A stretch of DNA of 64,000 nt. Origin: Halichondria panicea. Taxonomy: Eukaryota > Porifera > Demospongiae > Suberitida > Halichondriidae. A model generated the notes under the pieces. The model was not told where the DNA came from, did no database searches, and was given only the letters and a program-made list of their open reading frames with translations. A program made the position numbers and the translations under genes. The stretch lies in contig NC_087384.1 of NCBI RefSeq assembly GCF_963675165.1, positions 4,147,182 through 4,211,181 of the forward strand. Direction: 5' to 3'. Below are positions 10,507 to 24,676 of this stretch, piece after piece (positions within the stretch are counted from its first letter, which is position 1; every line of letters starts with the position of its first letter).

Positions 10507-12906
10507 ATGGCCTCATCACTCGAACTCGATCAATATCTTGGGTTTTACAGAGAAGCTTTAGCTAATCATGAAGATCATATTTTAGATACACTCAAAGGAA
10601 TGGTGTGGATCAATAAGCTAACTAGATTGAAACCAAAAGCTCTCACTCAAGACGAGTTAAAGAGCATCACGACACATTACGATGGTAATTTTGCTGCTCA
10701 AGCCAAAGGAATTATCACTTTAATCAGAGAGAAGGACACCTTAGATTGTTACATAGGACTCAGTAGGGCTCTCTGTGATTCGACGAAATTCAAAACCAAC
10801 GAGGTGTTCCCGTTTATGGCTGATTTGAAACGAACTGGGAGACATCCCCCAATTGAAAGAGTTGTAGGAGTTGCAGCAGGTTAGTAGACATAGGTGGATA
10901 GTTGCACTGTCAATTTATTAACGTACGCATAATGATCGTACACGTTCATAAGCCCACAAAACAATATAAAGTCATAAATAGGGGGGATATCTCTTCCCCA
11001 TTATATACCTAGATACGTAGAATTAGTGTATTAGATCAAGATGGAATTTGCACAGGTTTACTCTATCTTTGTGTTTGTGCAGGAGGAAAACATACTCAAC
11101 AAATACCCAATGCTAACATTCTCTGGCTAATTCAGTCCAGAGAAGACTTTGACAAAATCCCCTCTCTACTTACATGTATGTCACATGATCCCAGTAACAT
11201 AACAAGAATTTGCAACTTCTTGGTAAAGGTATGTACATTACAACAGAAGGCGTCTCCATTACTATTATACATGCAACCGCTGTGCTGTAATTATGTTCTC
11301 GATAGCCTATGGTTAATAGTGGACTTAGCTTTATCTTGTGTCCTGTTGGCTATCACACTTGTGTTGCATTTACAAATAACTTACACGTGAGTGATGGCCA
11401 TTGTGGGACAAGCATGTTGCATTATGAATCGTATACCATGTTACTATCAATATACAATGTACTTAAGCCCTTGCTATAAGCTGGTAGATGGCTGTTGTAT
11501 ATTCTTCTTTTTTCCAGACTGTCTCTATCAAAGTGGAGGTTTGTCCAGGAAGCTCAGAGTGCATTGATGTAGCTATAAACCTTGCCTGTCCACCTGAAGC
11601 TGAACCCATTTCCGGACCCAGTTGTAAAGCTTTTCTTTCAAGACTCAGTCCTCAACCTCGTCTAGTTCTTCTGACAGCTGCTGGTACACCTATAGGACGT
11701 GACCCTCATGGTGACTTGGTGGTGGTGATGCGAGGAGAGCCCACCACCATCTGTGCTGAAGTGGAGCACGTCACAGCATTGTGGAGACTTGATAGAGGAC
11801 ACAAACATAAAGAAGCGGTGAGTACTCCTCTCTGTTAGTGCATGCACGTTCAGGGACTCATACCGTAGTGCTAGAAATAATTAGTTTGGCCAATTTTAGG
11901 CTCGATCCGAAAACATTATGCCTGCAATCAACCTTTCCTCGATTAAAAGCCGCGATTTCATGTATAATTATAGTTGCTTACATTATAGTTTGTATCGCGC
12001 GTACATTCCTATAGCACTACAGTCTACCTACTACAGTCTACCTACTACCCTCATTCTATAATTATGTGATTTCTCTTGCACTGCCATCACAGTGCATGTC
12101 ATTTAATTTGTTTTGTTTGTAGAGCAGTATAAAAAGCCATTTTGTCGTTATTTTCTGTATAATAGTAAACTCTCATTAATTAATTCACCGGCAGTGCAGC
12201 TTGGCCGAAATATAGTGTGGTGGCTGCATTTCAGAAAATATCTGCAGCGAAAAATGGCCCTGCCTCGAATCTAAGGACTAATTTTGCAGTTCTGTTTCGA
12301 AGACAATGAAACATTATGCTCTCTATATTTAAGTAATCCAATTTTTTTTCTGCCAAACCACATGCACCCAAAACGTACGTCATCTAGCCGTAATAAATTA
12401 CATGTATACGGAATAGCGAGTGGCCGCATTTCAGGGTGAGTTTTTGCAGTAAACATCGATAGCTTAGCTATAGCTAGCAATCCGTGCCAAACCAAATGAC
12501 CAGCATATATCGAGGCCATTCTTCAGGGAGCCTGAATATAATAATATAGCGAGGGTCTACTGTAATTGATAATTATAGGTGGCTTGCTATTCATTCATTT
12601 GCTGCAGTACATATATATTATTATTTATATACAACGTTATAATTAAGCAATAGTGTTCTATAATAACAGCTGTATAAAATGTTTTCTTTACAGAACACCT
12701 GCATCACTTTTGGAAGAGCCACAAGCAAGCCCTCTCATGATGACCCTGACGTTGTGGTGAGCTCAAAAGAGGTTGTCAGTTTCTACAATGAAGCTGACAA
12801 ATTGAACATTGCTACCCTAGCTGTTGCATATCGAGACAATCACAGAAGTTATTTAGAGTATTGCAGCAAACTTGTTCACTACTTCTCTAAAAAGTTTCTC
12901 GAGTAA
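10507..12906 (+). CDS. CARD-domain protein, four exons, 343 residues
   Basis: Exons: 10507-10879, 11083-11228, 11518-11817, 12694-12906; all phases agree and the stop is TAA. Residues ~5-110 show a CARD-like six-helix pattern: the WINKLTRLKPKALTQDEL helix pair, then NFAAQAKGIITLIREKDTLD and YIGLSRALCDST, which match the CARD themes 'L-x-E-E' and 'A-x-x-L-L-x-x-L-x-x-K'. The other ~230 residues match no domain I recognise. One segment (LWLIQSREDFDKIPSLL) and a beta-rich exon (SIKVEVCPGSSECIDVAINLACP) suggest a folded module. CARDs recruit caspases or kinases by homotypic contact, so an adaptor or sensor role is inferred. It shares a promoter with the phosphatase gene. Confidence 0.7.
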
Positions 12907-13586
12907 TTTTTAACTTGTATATACTATTGACATTGACTCTGGCCTGCATGGTTATTTTGGTGTTCACGAGTTAAATAATTTATTACATGCACATGCACCT
13001 CGTATGCATGGTACTCGCATGCACTAAATAATTAATAAGCACATACATGCATGCACACTGTTATTAATAATACTGTTGTGGCTTCTAGCTAGTGTAAGTG
13101 GTGATATGTAACTATATAATTATAGGCTATAGTCTTTAACAGTAAAATGGGGAGAAGGTTATACATAAGGTTAGGGGATCATTAGGTTATAGGTTTAATT
13201 TAGCCGTTATAATTGCAGCCATTTATTGCATACATAGCAGCAAAAGACATAATTGATTAATTACGGTAACCCATAATTATATGGAGTGTTTTCACGGTAC
13301 ACTACAGTACTCCAAACCACATCCTCATCCTTAACCTAAACTTGGTCACAATTAAATGTCCCCAAAATAATATTCCCCCACATAATAACAGGAGACACTA
13401 CAAGTTGTCTAACAACAATAAAATCATGCTCGCCGAACAGAATGGAGAATTTTATGAATTACAAAAGTGGTAAAAATAATAAGTGTACACAATTCATACA
13501 CAGCTAAATGTATTCCGGCTACCAAGTGTCTGTCACAACACACCACAAATCACGCAGTCTATCAAGGTCACTCAAAGGCACCACTG

Positions 13587-16500
13587 TCACGACACAACAC
13601 TGTCTGAAGAATTACTCTGTTGACTCTCCTCCATTTCAACAATTCTCATCTGTAATGGGTATGTAGGGCTGGTAACAAACATTGCTCGTACACACAAATC
13701 TGAATCATTTTTATTGCTCAATACAAAGATCTATAATTATACGATTGTTTTACTACATGACTGTACATTATGTACTGTATTACTAGAATGTTTTTGCGAG
13801 CACCAAACATAATATCTGCGAGTTTTGATCCATTTGAAAAATCGTAAAACCTAAATTAGTACTGGTAATTACACACGATCCTTGAGAACGTAGATCGCAA
13901 AGGGTACGTCTGCTGTTTTTCACCAGCAAAATATTTCATGGACACAGGCTTTTAAAATATATATAAATATGTGGCTTATATGTGGCTTTACATGTATTAT
14001 AGCCTAAGTACATGTAGCTCTTTCGTAGGCATCTTGAGAAATGAAGGTCTGTATACTGACTGTTGCAAATGCACACAATTAGTTTACTGTAACTTTACTG
14101 GAAGCGATCTGGGTGCCCAATAAGAGCAGTAATTATAGGAAGTGGAGTCGTACACAAGTACGCCACTACTGTACATCACTATTATTGAAGAACTCACTTG
14201 AAGAGACTGAGAGAGTTCAACAAAGTCCTTCTGTGTCTCAGCTGTTCGATCTAGCTGGTTTTTTAACAAAGATACTTGTCTTGTTAGCTCAACAACATGC
14301 TTGTCCTTGGATTCCTGCACATAGCAAACATACATGTACATGTACAAACACATTACGATAGTGTCGAATTAGTGAGAGAATATATTTATGCAGCTATTAA
14401 AACAATTAACAGACACATCAACACTTTGACACAATTGACACACATGACTGTACATAACTGATAATTGCCAGTCCATTCATCACTGTTAGTACACTCTTTA
14501 CAGACTCCCTCACTTTTTCTGCGTGTAGCTTCTCTATCTCCCTCTGCTGCTGCTGAATGAAGGCAGTTGACTTCTCCTGGATGGAGAGCTTGCTGCTTAC
14601 AGCATCATTCTTGGCCCTTCTCTCAGCCTCTATGTCGACCTTCAAACTCTGCAAACCATCTAGACAGGAAAGGAATGGGAGACTAGAAGTGAGAATGGTA
14701 ATTTGCAGATTACAGTGTGTCAGACTGATCGGCTATATGCTGTAGATTGATGCTACGCTTAACTAGTGCCATTTATGAGTCTCAGAGCTCAGAGCATAAA
14801 AATCTTCTCTTTGTTAAAGTTTTGAGACGCACACAACAACTTTTATTCCAAGCAACTGTACCAGAATCTCCATAATTCACTCACCATTTTCCCTCATGGA
14901 GCTGGCAAGCTGTGAGGTGAGCTCTGAAGTGAGACTCTGTTTTTGCCGTGTCTCAATCTGTAGCTGCTCTTTGACCAGTGTCAGCTGTGAACACAAGTCT
15001 TCCTCTGTGCTCTGTAATAGGATTGATGGTATATGAAAATTAACTAAAAATGACACACGTGCACTACATATACATGCATGCACACTATGTAAAATAGGGA
15101 CAACCCCTTTCAATGTCCTAACTCGTAGACACCCTAGGAACAGATATTTATTTTAGCTTCTCAGAATACAATTTGAATGCCATAGATGGAAAACCGAGAA
15201 GCTGAAGTGTTTAGGGGAGAAGCTTCCCCTGCCCCTCCGAATGCCATTTAGTTATAGATGGAAAACCGGGAAGCTGAAGTGTTTGGGGGAGAAGCTTCCC
15301 CCTGCCCCTCCCCCCCCCCATTGGATAGAACCCCGATTGTATAAAGCTTCTGTCTATCTCAATTATACATGTATGACATCGTACTTCGATCATGTACCTG
15401 TAGACGAGCCTGTGCTGCTGACAGATGGCTCTTGATGGCCTTCACGCTCGTCTCAGCCTCTTTGCGGGCCTGTATAGTAGAGATACATGTACATATACAT
15501 ACATGTAAATGTGCATGTGAAGTAACTGCTGTACACACGCATACAATGTAAAACTGCCAACCCTCATAAAAAAACAGTACTACCATAGCTCTGTGTACAT
15601 GTATGTAGAGTTACAAAGACAAACGCCTAAAACATGGCCATACACGTGTCTCACCGCTTTCTCTTTGCTGAAGGAGTGTTGGTAGTCCAACATTTGTTGA
15701 GACTGCAATACTTTGAGACAGTCGTACTCCTCTCTCGCTGACTCTAATTGTCTGTATGACTCTCTTTTGTCTTCAGTCAACCGAGCTATCTCTAACTGAG
15801 TGTCGTGCTTCAGCTCCGTGAAGTTATCCTTGCGTCGTCTCACCTCCTGTCGAACTTTCTTGTCAGTCTCACGAAATGTCTCCATCTGTTAGAGTGTGTG
15901 AGGGGAAAGAGTGTTGAATGGAGCGAGATTGTGACAGAGTGTATTCATGTTCATGCTCGGATATAATTACATTGTGTATGATACCTAAGATTACTACAAG
16001 TACACGCACGCAGGTACACTGTTAGTAGCTTTCATAACAAGACTTATTATAATGCAAGGCTTAATTATTACTCACGGCCTAGAGACAAGACAACTTAATT
16101 AGAAGTATAAGGTTGAAGAGTTTGTTAATGAGCAACCCCTTTCGGCCAAACAATCAATAATTCAATAATAATGGTACTTAACATAATTAGAGTGAACCTA
16201 CTATGACTCCAACATAATATTATAACATAAGTATGTAAACAAACTTTTGCTCCGATCTGATTCACATCTTCCTGCATAGATCTCCTCAGCTTCTTCTGGG
16301 TGTCTCTCTCTCTCATAATACCAGCCTGGTGAGAGGAGAACGAAACCGGTGAACTTTAAATTGCATAATTATACAACTGTTTATGTTGCCTACATGGGTC
16401 TTCATGACCTCAAATCAGAGGCAAAGTCTCGCCTGCTTTTGTAAAACACACGTACTTGCACATTGTTCAGAATTACTATACCTTTAGTTTCTCTGTCTCT

Positions 16501-19500
16501 GCCCTGAGTCTGTCTATATCTCTCTCCTTCCCATCCAGCTCCTCCAGCATCTGATTCTGTACCCTCTGTAACTGACTCTCGTAGCTTCGACACGCCTTAT
16601 TTTGACGATCCAGCTCACTACAAAGCTTCTTATTCTGGGAGAGAAATTGGAATCATATAATACGCATGTATATACCGTATAGCAGGTATATTTTGAGGAT
16701 ATGAATGTTCATGGTTTTTGCGAATTGATCATAATAATTATTATACCGCGAACATTTATAACCACGAATTTTATATTGCATGCATGCATGCATGCTGCAA
16801 AAAGGCTGCTATTCCACAAAAAAAGTAAATCTGCGAAAACCTTCCAAAGGCATTTCCGCAAAAATTTATACCCTTGAAATATACCCGCTATACGGTAGCT
16901 CTCAGACGTACTCCTATAATATGTATATGCATACAATGTGCTACTACAGTTGTTAACGGAACAAAGTCTCTGTGCAATAAAACGTCCAAACAAAGGACAC
17001 CATGCACTTATATGTACAGTGACAATAGCACGCATTTGTCTGTTGTGGAGAGGCCGCCCGTTGTAGGGAAATAAATGTAAGTAGAGTGGCCCATACTTCG
17101 AGGTTTTTTTGTCGGAGTTTCCACAGTAATGCTACTTGTACGTACATGTAGATTGGTCTATTGCCCCAGGCACACACACCACAAGTACTCGCTCCCTACC
17201 TCATCCTGTAGTGCTGTGAGCCTCGTCTCCAGACCACCCCCTCCGCCAGCCTCGGGTGACAGCCTGCCTGACAACTGCTCCAACGTGGGCAAGGAGGAGG
17301 ACCTACATGTATGTGTACAGGAACAATAAGGTGGAACATGACACATGCCACGAAAATACAGTACACAATGACATTCATGTACAGTACTAATGTACATGTA
17401 TGCGGTGCCTGCATGGAGAATCATTGTACATTTTTATTAGCGATGACATACAGATGTACATGTACACAATGTATATACAAGTTTATGTACAAGTAACAGC
17501 TAGCTACTGTAACTTACAGTGTAAACGCATAATGCAGCATTTGTTTAATACTACTGACAAGGCTTTGTAAATCGATTACCAACTACATGCTCAGCCTGCT
17601 GCTCTGTTGCATACACACTTCTGTACATGTGCATGTATGAATGCACACCATGTAGTGTGCTAGAAACATACATTCGTCTCTGCAGCGGTCCAGGTCCAGG
17701 TGGAATGGGATTTTCCTCCCCCATAGAGGACTGGGACCTCTTGTGCAAGCGAGGGATCGTGAGTGATTTAACCCTCTCATCATCCACACCCACACCACCA
17801 CCCAGACCAGCTCCACTTCGAGTCTCTTCACTGGAAGAACTGTGAACACTCTCCTTCCTGTGAAGAACGAATTGAAAAGCATTAAACATTAAACTCTAAA
17901 ACATGTGAGATTTCCGCCACTTATGCTATGCCTAGGAGTGAAGCTTTTTCTCTGAGAACATACACTAATCCAATATAATAGGCATACACAGTAAATTGAC
18001 ACACTACATGTAGAAATTTATACCTGTTAGCAGCAGTGAGCCTCTCCACTTGTTCGGACAGATTGTAAATTTCCTGCTTGAGACGATCTTGAGCAACCAT
18101 AAAGTGCTGGTTCGCTAGTTCCCATGTCTTTTTGAGAGCTGTGTACTCATTCTTCAACGCATTGTGCTGATCACTCTCTGTTTTGTACTTGTCCTTATCT
18201 GGTGATTAAAGAGTAGGTAAACATTAGCGAGTTAAAATGTACTTTCACGTTCTGTGAAAAATGGCGATTAAGTTATGTACATGTACCTCAGTACATTATA
18301 ATTATTTCAAAAGTGGATACTTTTAGCTCAAGTTGTGGACAGTCAAAACAGCTCACAAGGATAAAACTATTCAGAAAATTGAATGAGTGCAGGACGTGAG
18401 TGATTGTGTACATGTATAGCGACCCAACACTCACATTTCCCCATGTCTTGAGTGAGCATGAGTATCTCCTGGTGAGTGAGAGTCTTCTGAGCCACTAAAG
18501 CCTCTGTGTGCATTTCGAGGTCCTGCCTTGCCGAGCGCTCCAGTGTCAGCTGGGCCTGCAGCTGTGTCACCTGTGAGAGGGCAGAGAGTGAGATATTGAG
18601 ACAGGCGTCTGTCTAGAAGTACATTACATAATAAAATCAAGCCATAAAATAAACATTGGCTAGCTATACTCACAGGGTCATTTTCTGTTGAAGAGAGTGT
18701 GGTGGCAGGTGTGTCAAACTCAATGAGAGGAGGTGTGGCATCAATGGGTGTGGCCTGTGTTTTGTAACGAGCCAGTTGCTCTTTAGCTTCACTCAGCTCC
18801 ACTTTCAACACGTCTATCTCCTATGTAGCAGATGACACAAATGAGCTAAACACACTGTACATGTGTGTAACACAAAGCAACCTCAAAGGATAATTATTAG
18901 GAAACAAAAATGTAAGTGAGCGACAGACACACACACACAGACTGACAGACTACTGTAACCGATGCCGCCTACGCGCCTCGGGTTAATAATGCATGAATGC
19001 ACATAATCTGAAATCATAATTATGCAGTTACTGTACGGTAGAGAAAGGAACACTGTACACAATAATGGGGAAATAGATAATTGAGTAGTAAGAAGGAAAC
19101 ACGTAACAGCTGTACACAGTGTATGTGCACAAAATTAAAGCATATGGAAATTCTATGCAATATTGACACAGTTGTTTACGTCAAGCTTGTGAAACATTCC
19201 AGGACTACAATAATAAATGGCAACTGAAACTGATGTCAATGCTGGAAGTAAACACATAGTAACATGTACACATGTAGCTCACCTCCTCCAGGGGAACCAC
19301 TACTGACCTCAGGACCTTGACATCCATGGCAGCCTACAGTTGGCATGGAAACAACAATGTACAGTGTACAGTTATAATAAACACACAATATATCATTATG
19401 AAGAAATCAATGTGAAAAGATTCTTAAAAGTTCAGCAAAGCTAGCTTACGTTTGGCAGGGTCAGCTAATAATACCTCACACGTACGTACTATGCATGTAG

Positions 19501-21274
19501 CTTACATATACTTATTGTGCACACCCTGTTAAACTTAAAGGCAGTAGCCAAAATACACTTCCAGGTTGTGTTTCTAACACAGCAACAAGAATTAGAACTG
19601 TTTGTGCTAAAGCATATCTTGTATGGGCTCCAGTGAACAAACAAACATGTGACTGACTGTGAAGTATCAACAACTCCCGAGAATGTACATGTAGGAAGTC
19701 AACACAGGCATGGCTATAATTAGTTCTAGCTTCAATTAATTAAATTGTCTCAGGCAGTAGTATCAGTTACCGGTACGCTGATTATAATATGCATAGTTGT
19801 GTACGCCTGTGAATAGGATGTACAATAGAGATAATGAGAGACGATGAAATTTACGTACAATGTACATGTACTACATGCATATTGTATTCTACAAAATGTA
19901 TGTAATAGTAGCATTATTTGTAAGATGCTTTTTAGGTACAGGCTGGTTTTCCCCAATACATACATATTGCACAAGTAAACCTATATGAACATGCATGTAC
20001 TTTTGCCATGTCAAAGTCGAGGTTCTCAGCGTCAGGACTTTGAGAAGGTGTGTGCCTGATAGGTGTGGTCTCATTCTGTCGTAAAGCGAGGTTGGTGGGT
20101 GACTGAGTGTATTGTGGGGCGGGGAACGACTTTAGTCTTTGTATCTCTGCTAACAGACCATCTCTGTCTCTCTTCCAACCATCTCTCTCCTGACTAAACG
20201 CTGCAGACTGGTCCTGACTTTGAACTAAGAAAATTAATGCCGTGTATACATGATTGTATATACATGTATGAGTACCAGTAGCATACAATGACATAATTAC
20301 ATGTATGAACATGATGCAACGTACATCTATTTAAAAAATCAGGGGGTGGTAAAGGCCCAAGCCAAGCTGACTCTACATCCTACCACATAAAATACAGTCA
20401 TAACACAACACAACACAACACTTAATCTATATACAGTGCATGTACAGTAGCTAGTTCGTTTGTTTAATCGCACATGGCGATATCCATAAACATGTAATTA
20501 TGTTGCCGTACATTCTAAACTGTACAGACTCCTTACATCCTACGTACTGTACACAGTGATACATACAATTGGTATTCTGATCATAGATACTGTACACTGT
20601 ATCGATGGTCTGATTAAGACATAATACCAATTAAGCTGCACACACAGCCCCTCCAAAACACTCGTCAGCTCACCAGTCATGATCTGCCTTAGAGAGGCTA
20701 TCTCTTCTTCGTATTTGACACGATCAACATCAAAATCTTCCCTGGCCTGTTTCGTACTCATCTTGGCAACAACTCTCACATTATTAACCTCCTCGTCCTT
20801 AGCCATCAGCTGTGTACTAATCTCTCGTATTTCTGTGTTGTACCTCTCAATAGTGTTAGCAAGTAATGTTCTCTCAGACTCCACTTCAACTAACTTGTCC
20901 ATAAACTTCTTGCGCTGTTTTCCGAACTCTTCTTGGGTTTCACTCTTCTCTTTCTGCAGCTTGCCACACAACTGCTCCAAGTGTTGCACCTTGAGTTTGA
21001 GGGGGTCAGTAGACATTCTGACCCCCTGAGTAGGGGGGTTATAAACCGAGTGAAGTGCAGAGTGTTGGTTATGTAGCGATTCCACAATAGGAGGTGTGGG
21101 GGTTACCGGACGAGTCCTCTCGGTAGTAGTAGAATGAGGGAATGAAAATCCTCCTGAGGAGGACAGTTGTGGAGAATTGAAGTCTATGAGCGAAAGTTGT
21201 GAAGGAGTGTCTTCAAGGGTGGAGGGGGGCAGGACAGGGTATGAGAGTAGTGAAGGGTCATCATGGTCACTCAT
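13587..21274 (-). CDS. RABEP1: rabaptin (Rab GTPase-binding effector), 16 exons, 874 residues
   Basis: Exons: 21274-20674, 20224-20001, 19333-19283, 18820-18674, 18570-18435, 18198-18024, 17857-17672, 17302-17200, 16634-16482, 16325-16245, 15885-15655, 15469-15398, 15011-14885, 14659-14502, 14314-14198, 13649-13587. Length (874) is close to the human protein (862). Diagnostic segments are the N-terminal coil ending YEEEIASLRQIM, the KRSQSSMG linker (~exon 7), and the C-terminal coil with QKDFVELSQSLQ. Nearly all the rest is heptad coiled coil broken by serine/proline linkers. Rabaptins bind Rab4 and Rab5 and pair with Rabex-5 on early endosomes. The C-terminus after SQSLQ is only 20 residues and serine-rich, and lacks the extra vertebrate helix. 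It cannot be assigned to RABEP1 rather than RABEP2. It is convergent with the CARD gene. Confidence 0.85.
13775..13943. mobile_element. MITE of the TTTGCTGGTGAAAA family
   Basis: The left edge CTGTATTACTAGAATGTTTT is a CCGTATTACTAGAATA-type end. The interior (ACACACGATCCTTG, GATCGCAAAGGGT, TTTTTCACCAGCAAAATAT) matches the elements at 40070-40245 and, reversed, 59512-59704. It lies in the last intron of rabaptin. The right end is poorly kept. Confidence 0.55.
15184..15310. repeat. two-copy direct repeat, about 70 bp
   Basis: Both copies contain GATGGAAAACCG, AGAAGCTGAAGTGTTT and GGGAGAAGCTTCCCC followed by CTGCCCCTCC. The second copy is extended by a C-run. The repeat lies in a rabaptin intron and resembles a decayed fragment near 27400-27450. 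Confidence 0.7.
16675..16895. mobile_element. CCGTATAGC MITE, 221 bp, TA duplication
   Basis: The ends CCGTATAGCAGGTATATTT and, in reverse complement, CCGTATAGCGGGTATATTT are nearly identical inverted repeats flanked by TA. The element is in a rabaptin intron and includes a short GCAT tandem. It has no coding capacity. Confidence 0.75.
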
Positions 21275-22153
21275 CTATTGGTTTGGGGGAGGGGTTAACA
21301 CAGCCATGTACATGTACATGTAATTTGTACTGTGGTCATGCATGCATTGTACTAACAATGGGGTTTGCCAACTTAATTATGTATGCAATGTAGATGATGG
21401 TTATCTTGGAACCTAAGTAAGCAGGTGTACACACTTCATGCAAATACTACAATCATGTATCCAAAATATTTTTTGTGTCGAGTGCATACATTTTTTGGGG
21501 TGGTCCTTTCGTAAAGTGACACCTACAACTCAAACTCGAATCTAGTCGGCTGTTTTTTGCCATAGATAAGGTGTTGTCAAGAACAATTATTGCATCACAT
21601 TGTTGCATGCATGCAGGCCCCAGTGTTTTGCCATCACAAGACGTACGCCTGCGTTGCAACTCAACCTATTTACAAAGTGCCACACCCACCAATCATTAAT
21701 TTTATGCCTCCTTCATTTCAACAGTATTTAGAGTATTGTGCATATGTACAATGTAATACATGCATGGACAAAGTGCATTTATAATTGGCTGCATACCACC
21801 CTAGAGGAGTGATCCTCTCATATAAAGTAGGGTACTTAATGATAAACAGATACAGATATACAGGTATAGTATTTCCAATTATTAGCATGGTTTGAATCTC
21901 GTGTTCATTTCCACCTACCTTTTATACTGACTTACTAACTCCAACAAGCATATATTATATATACACAAGTAGAACCCAGGACAGCTGAACAGCTAGCTAT
22001 AGTACGATGTCGAGGCACTTGCCTGTACACTCATGGTAAATTACTGACCTTTCTTTTTGAATTTTATCTTCTTTCGTTAAATTAGAGGTAAATGATAATC
22101 ACAAACACCCACACACATAATAAAAGTAGTGATTATATACACAGCATGCAAAG
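21275..22153. other. spacer between rabaptin 5' end and spinster 3' end
   Basis: Both neighbours are on the minus strand, so this should hold the rabaptin promoter and spinster 3' UTR. A TACATGTACATGTA run lies at 21306-21322. I see no gene, and no polyadenylation signal I would defend. Confidence 0.5.
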
Positions 22154-24644
22154 TTAAATGGACTTGTAGTCTACAGACACAATGTCTTTATCTTTAATTG
22201 CATCTGCCAAGAGTTCTTTGCGCTCATCAAAATCATCTGCTGCGTCAGGAGGAACATAGTCGACATGGGCAGACTTTTGCACTGAATGGTTTGCCTTGCT
22301 ATTGAATATCTCAACAGCCTGTGTGTATGTGGGGAGGGGGGGGGGGGGGGGGGCAAAAGTGGAGTGTGGTAAATGACAATTTTTGAGCTGTAAGATGTGT
22401 ATGAACAGTATTCGAAAGAAGTATCTTTACGCAGCGTAAAAATGGGGACACAGAAAGTGAGACCAGAGATCTGATTCTGTGCATATATACATGTACATGT
22501 AATTATAAAACTACAGTGCATTACCGGTGGTGGCCACACCTACACATTGACTAGTTTCCTCACCTTCCTGTCAGCCTCGACAGTTAAAGTGGAAGCAAGG
22601 AAGGCCCCTCCTCCTAGCACACAGACGAAGGCTGTAATGAGCAGGCCAAACTCCAGACTGATTGCCTTACCATGTTGCACACCCTGCACTGGTCCGATCA
22701 CAGCAAAAATGCTATCAGAGATCTGCATCATTGTGGAAACTAATTCACATACGTACAGTCAATCAATAATTATTGGTAGCACACTTTTACGGTCTGAGAA
22801 ACAAACAGGATTCTCAAATCCATAGGCATTTTACAGTACATTTGTACATGCTCTACAACTACAGCTAGTAAATACACTGTATACTCACTGCTCCACAGAT
22901 GAGTGGACTGACAGCATCCCCCAGCAGGTGGGACATCAGGATCTGCACAGCTTCAGCAGTGGACCGTCTACCAGCCCTAATCGTGTACTGCAGATAAGAG
23001 TATAATAATTATCACAATTTAAACTTACAGTGCGTATATGTATAATCTTAGCTACCATATAGGGCGAAATTTATGAGGCGCTTAAAATAATGGCCTCTAA
23101 AGCTGAATTAATTTCATGCTATTTGGTCAAATGACATTGTGTCTTCCGTTAGTTTAGGATTTCGTCGACCTAACTTGTCATTGAGCTAGCCCTTGAAAGG
23201 ATTTGGCATAGGGAAATCTATGATATTATCACGGTATGTACGGGGGGGGGGGGCTGATGGTATGTACTGTCTTAGTATTTTGGTGTCCATATGGTACTGT
23301 ACAAGGCTTACCAGTAAGATAGCTGCCACAGGAGCCCAGTTTAAACACAGGAAAAACTCCGCAACGAATACAAACACCTGGAAAGTAAACAGCCATGTGA
23401 TGTTCTGTGCTGTGCATGTTTGTATAATACTAGTTCATAGGGTTTCTATGATTGCATGATGACAATTAAAGTCTATACGATGCATGACATCTGGGAGAAT
23501 AACAGTGCATGCATGCACTTGCAAGTAATCAAGGGCTTTTAGAAACCTACACAAAGCAGTACCGTAGAAGCTCGAATGCCAAATAATGGAGGGCAGTACA
23601 TACAACACAGTGACAATACATGTGCACACATGCTGTCGCAATCAATGCAGCTACATGCACTGTAATGAATATCCTCACCCATCCAAGATAGAGGATCTTG
23701 TACTGAGCAACGACGAGAGCGAGGAACAGGAAAGGAGTGCCTAACATCATGCCCAGACTACACACAATGGCGTCAGCTTTCCTCGTTTTCTTCCCCAGTT
23801 TTTTGGAGAGCTCTGAGCCACACAGTGTCCCAGCAATACCAGCTACTACCGTGATGCCTCCAAAGATGAGAGCAGCACTGCAGCAATGAGAACAAGAACA
23901 AAGAGACTCAGTTAACCTTGAAGATGCATGAGTTCATTTAAATGCAAGATATTAATTTAAGAGCATATTTCACTCTACTTTCTTCAATGTACTGTGTGTA
24001 AATGTATACATGTACATGTATAATTATAAAGATGAAAGGATGCATCGAGTTTAAATCATTAATGTACAATGTACATGTATATAATAACAAATTTCCAAGA
24101 AGAGTAAAGAGTAAGAGATCAATTCCTAGAATGAAACCAAACACAACTTTTCCCCATACCTAAAGCTGCACGCTGTGATGACAGCCGGTATACACTGTTA
24201 CAGTAACTAGTATAGCCACATATTGCATGAGTGCAACTGCAGGAAAACTTAAGTATGTTGAACAATGTGTCCATGCAATAACATGTAAGACGATTACAGT
24301 ACCAAAATATTAATGGTTACAATTACATGTATGTCAGAGCTACATGTAGTAACTGTCACATGTACGTACTTGTCAATAGCATACATGCATGGATGTAATC
24401 CCATATACTTGACATATTGTACAGCAAATCACAAGTTCAATGAATAGTTATGTAGATAGAAGCATTAATTAGCTGACAATGGAACCTCACAATTGGCTCA
24501 CTCACGTGCTCTTTTCGTATTGCTTATCTGCACCCAATACAACGTAAGAGACCCGGTAGATGTAGAGTGGAGCCCACTGTGCCAGCGCTCCAGTGGTAAA
24601 GGTCACTGCAGAGAACCCAATGGTGGTGAGCAGGAATGTTGGTC

Positions 24645-24676
<32 letters not shown>

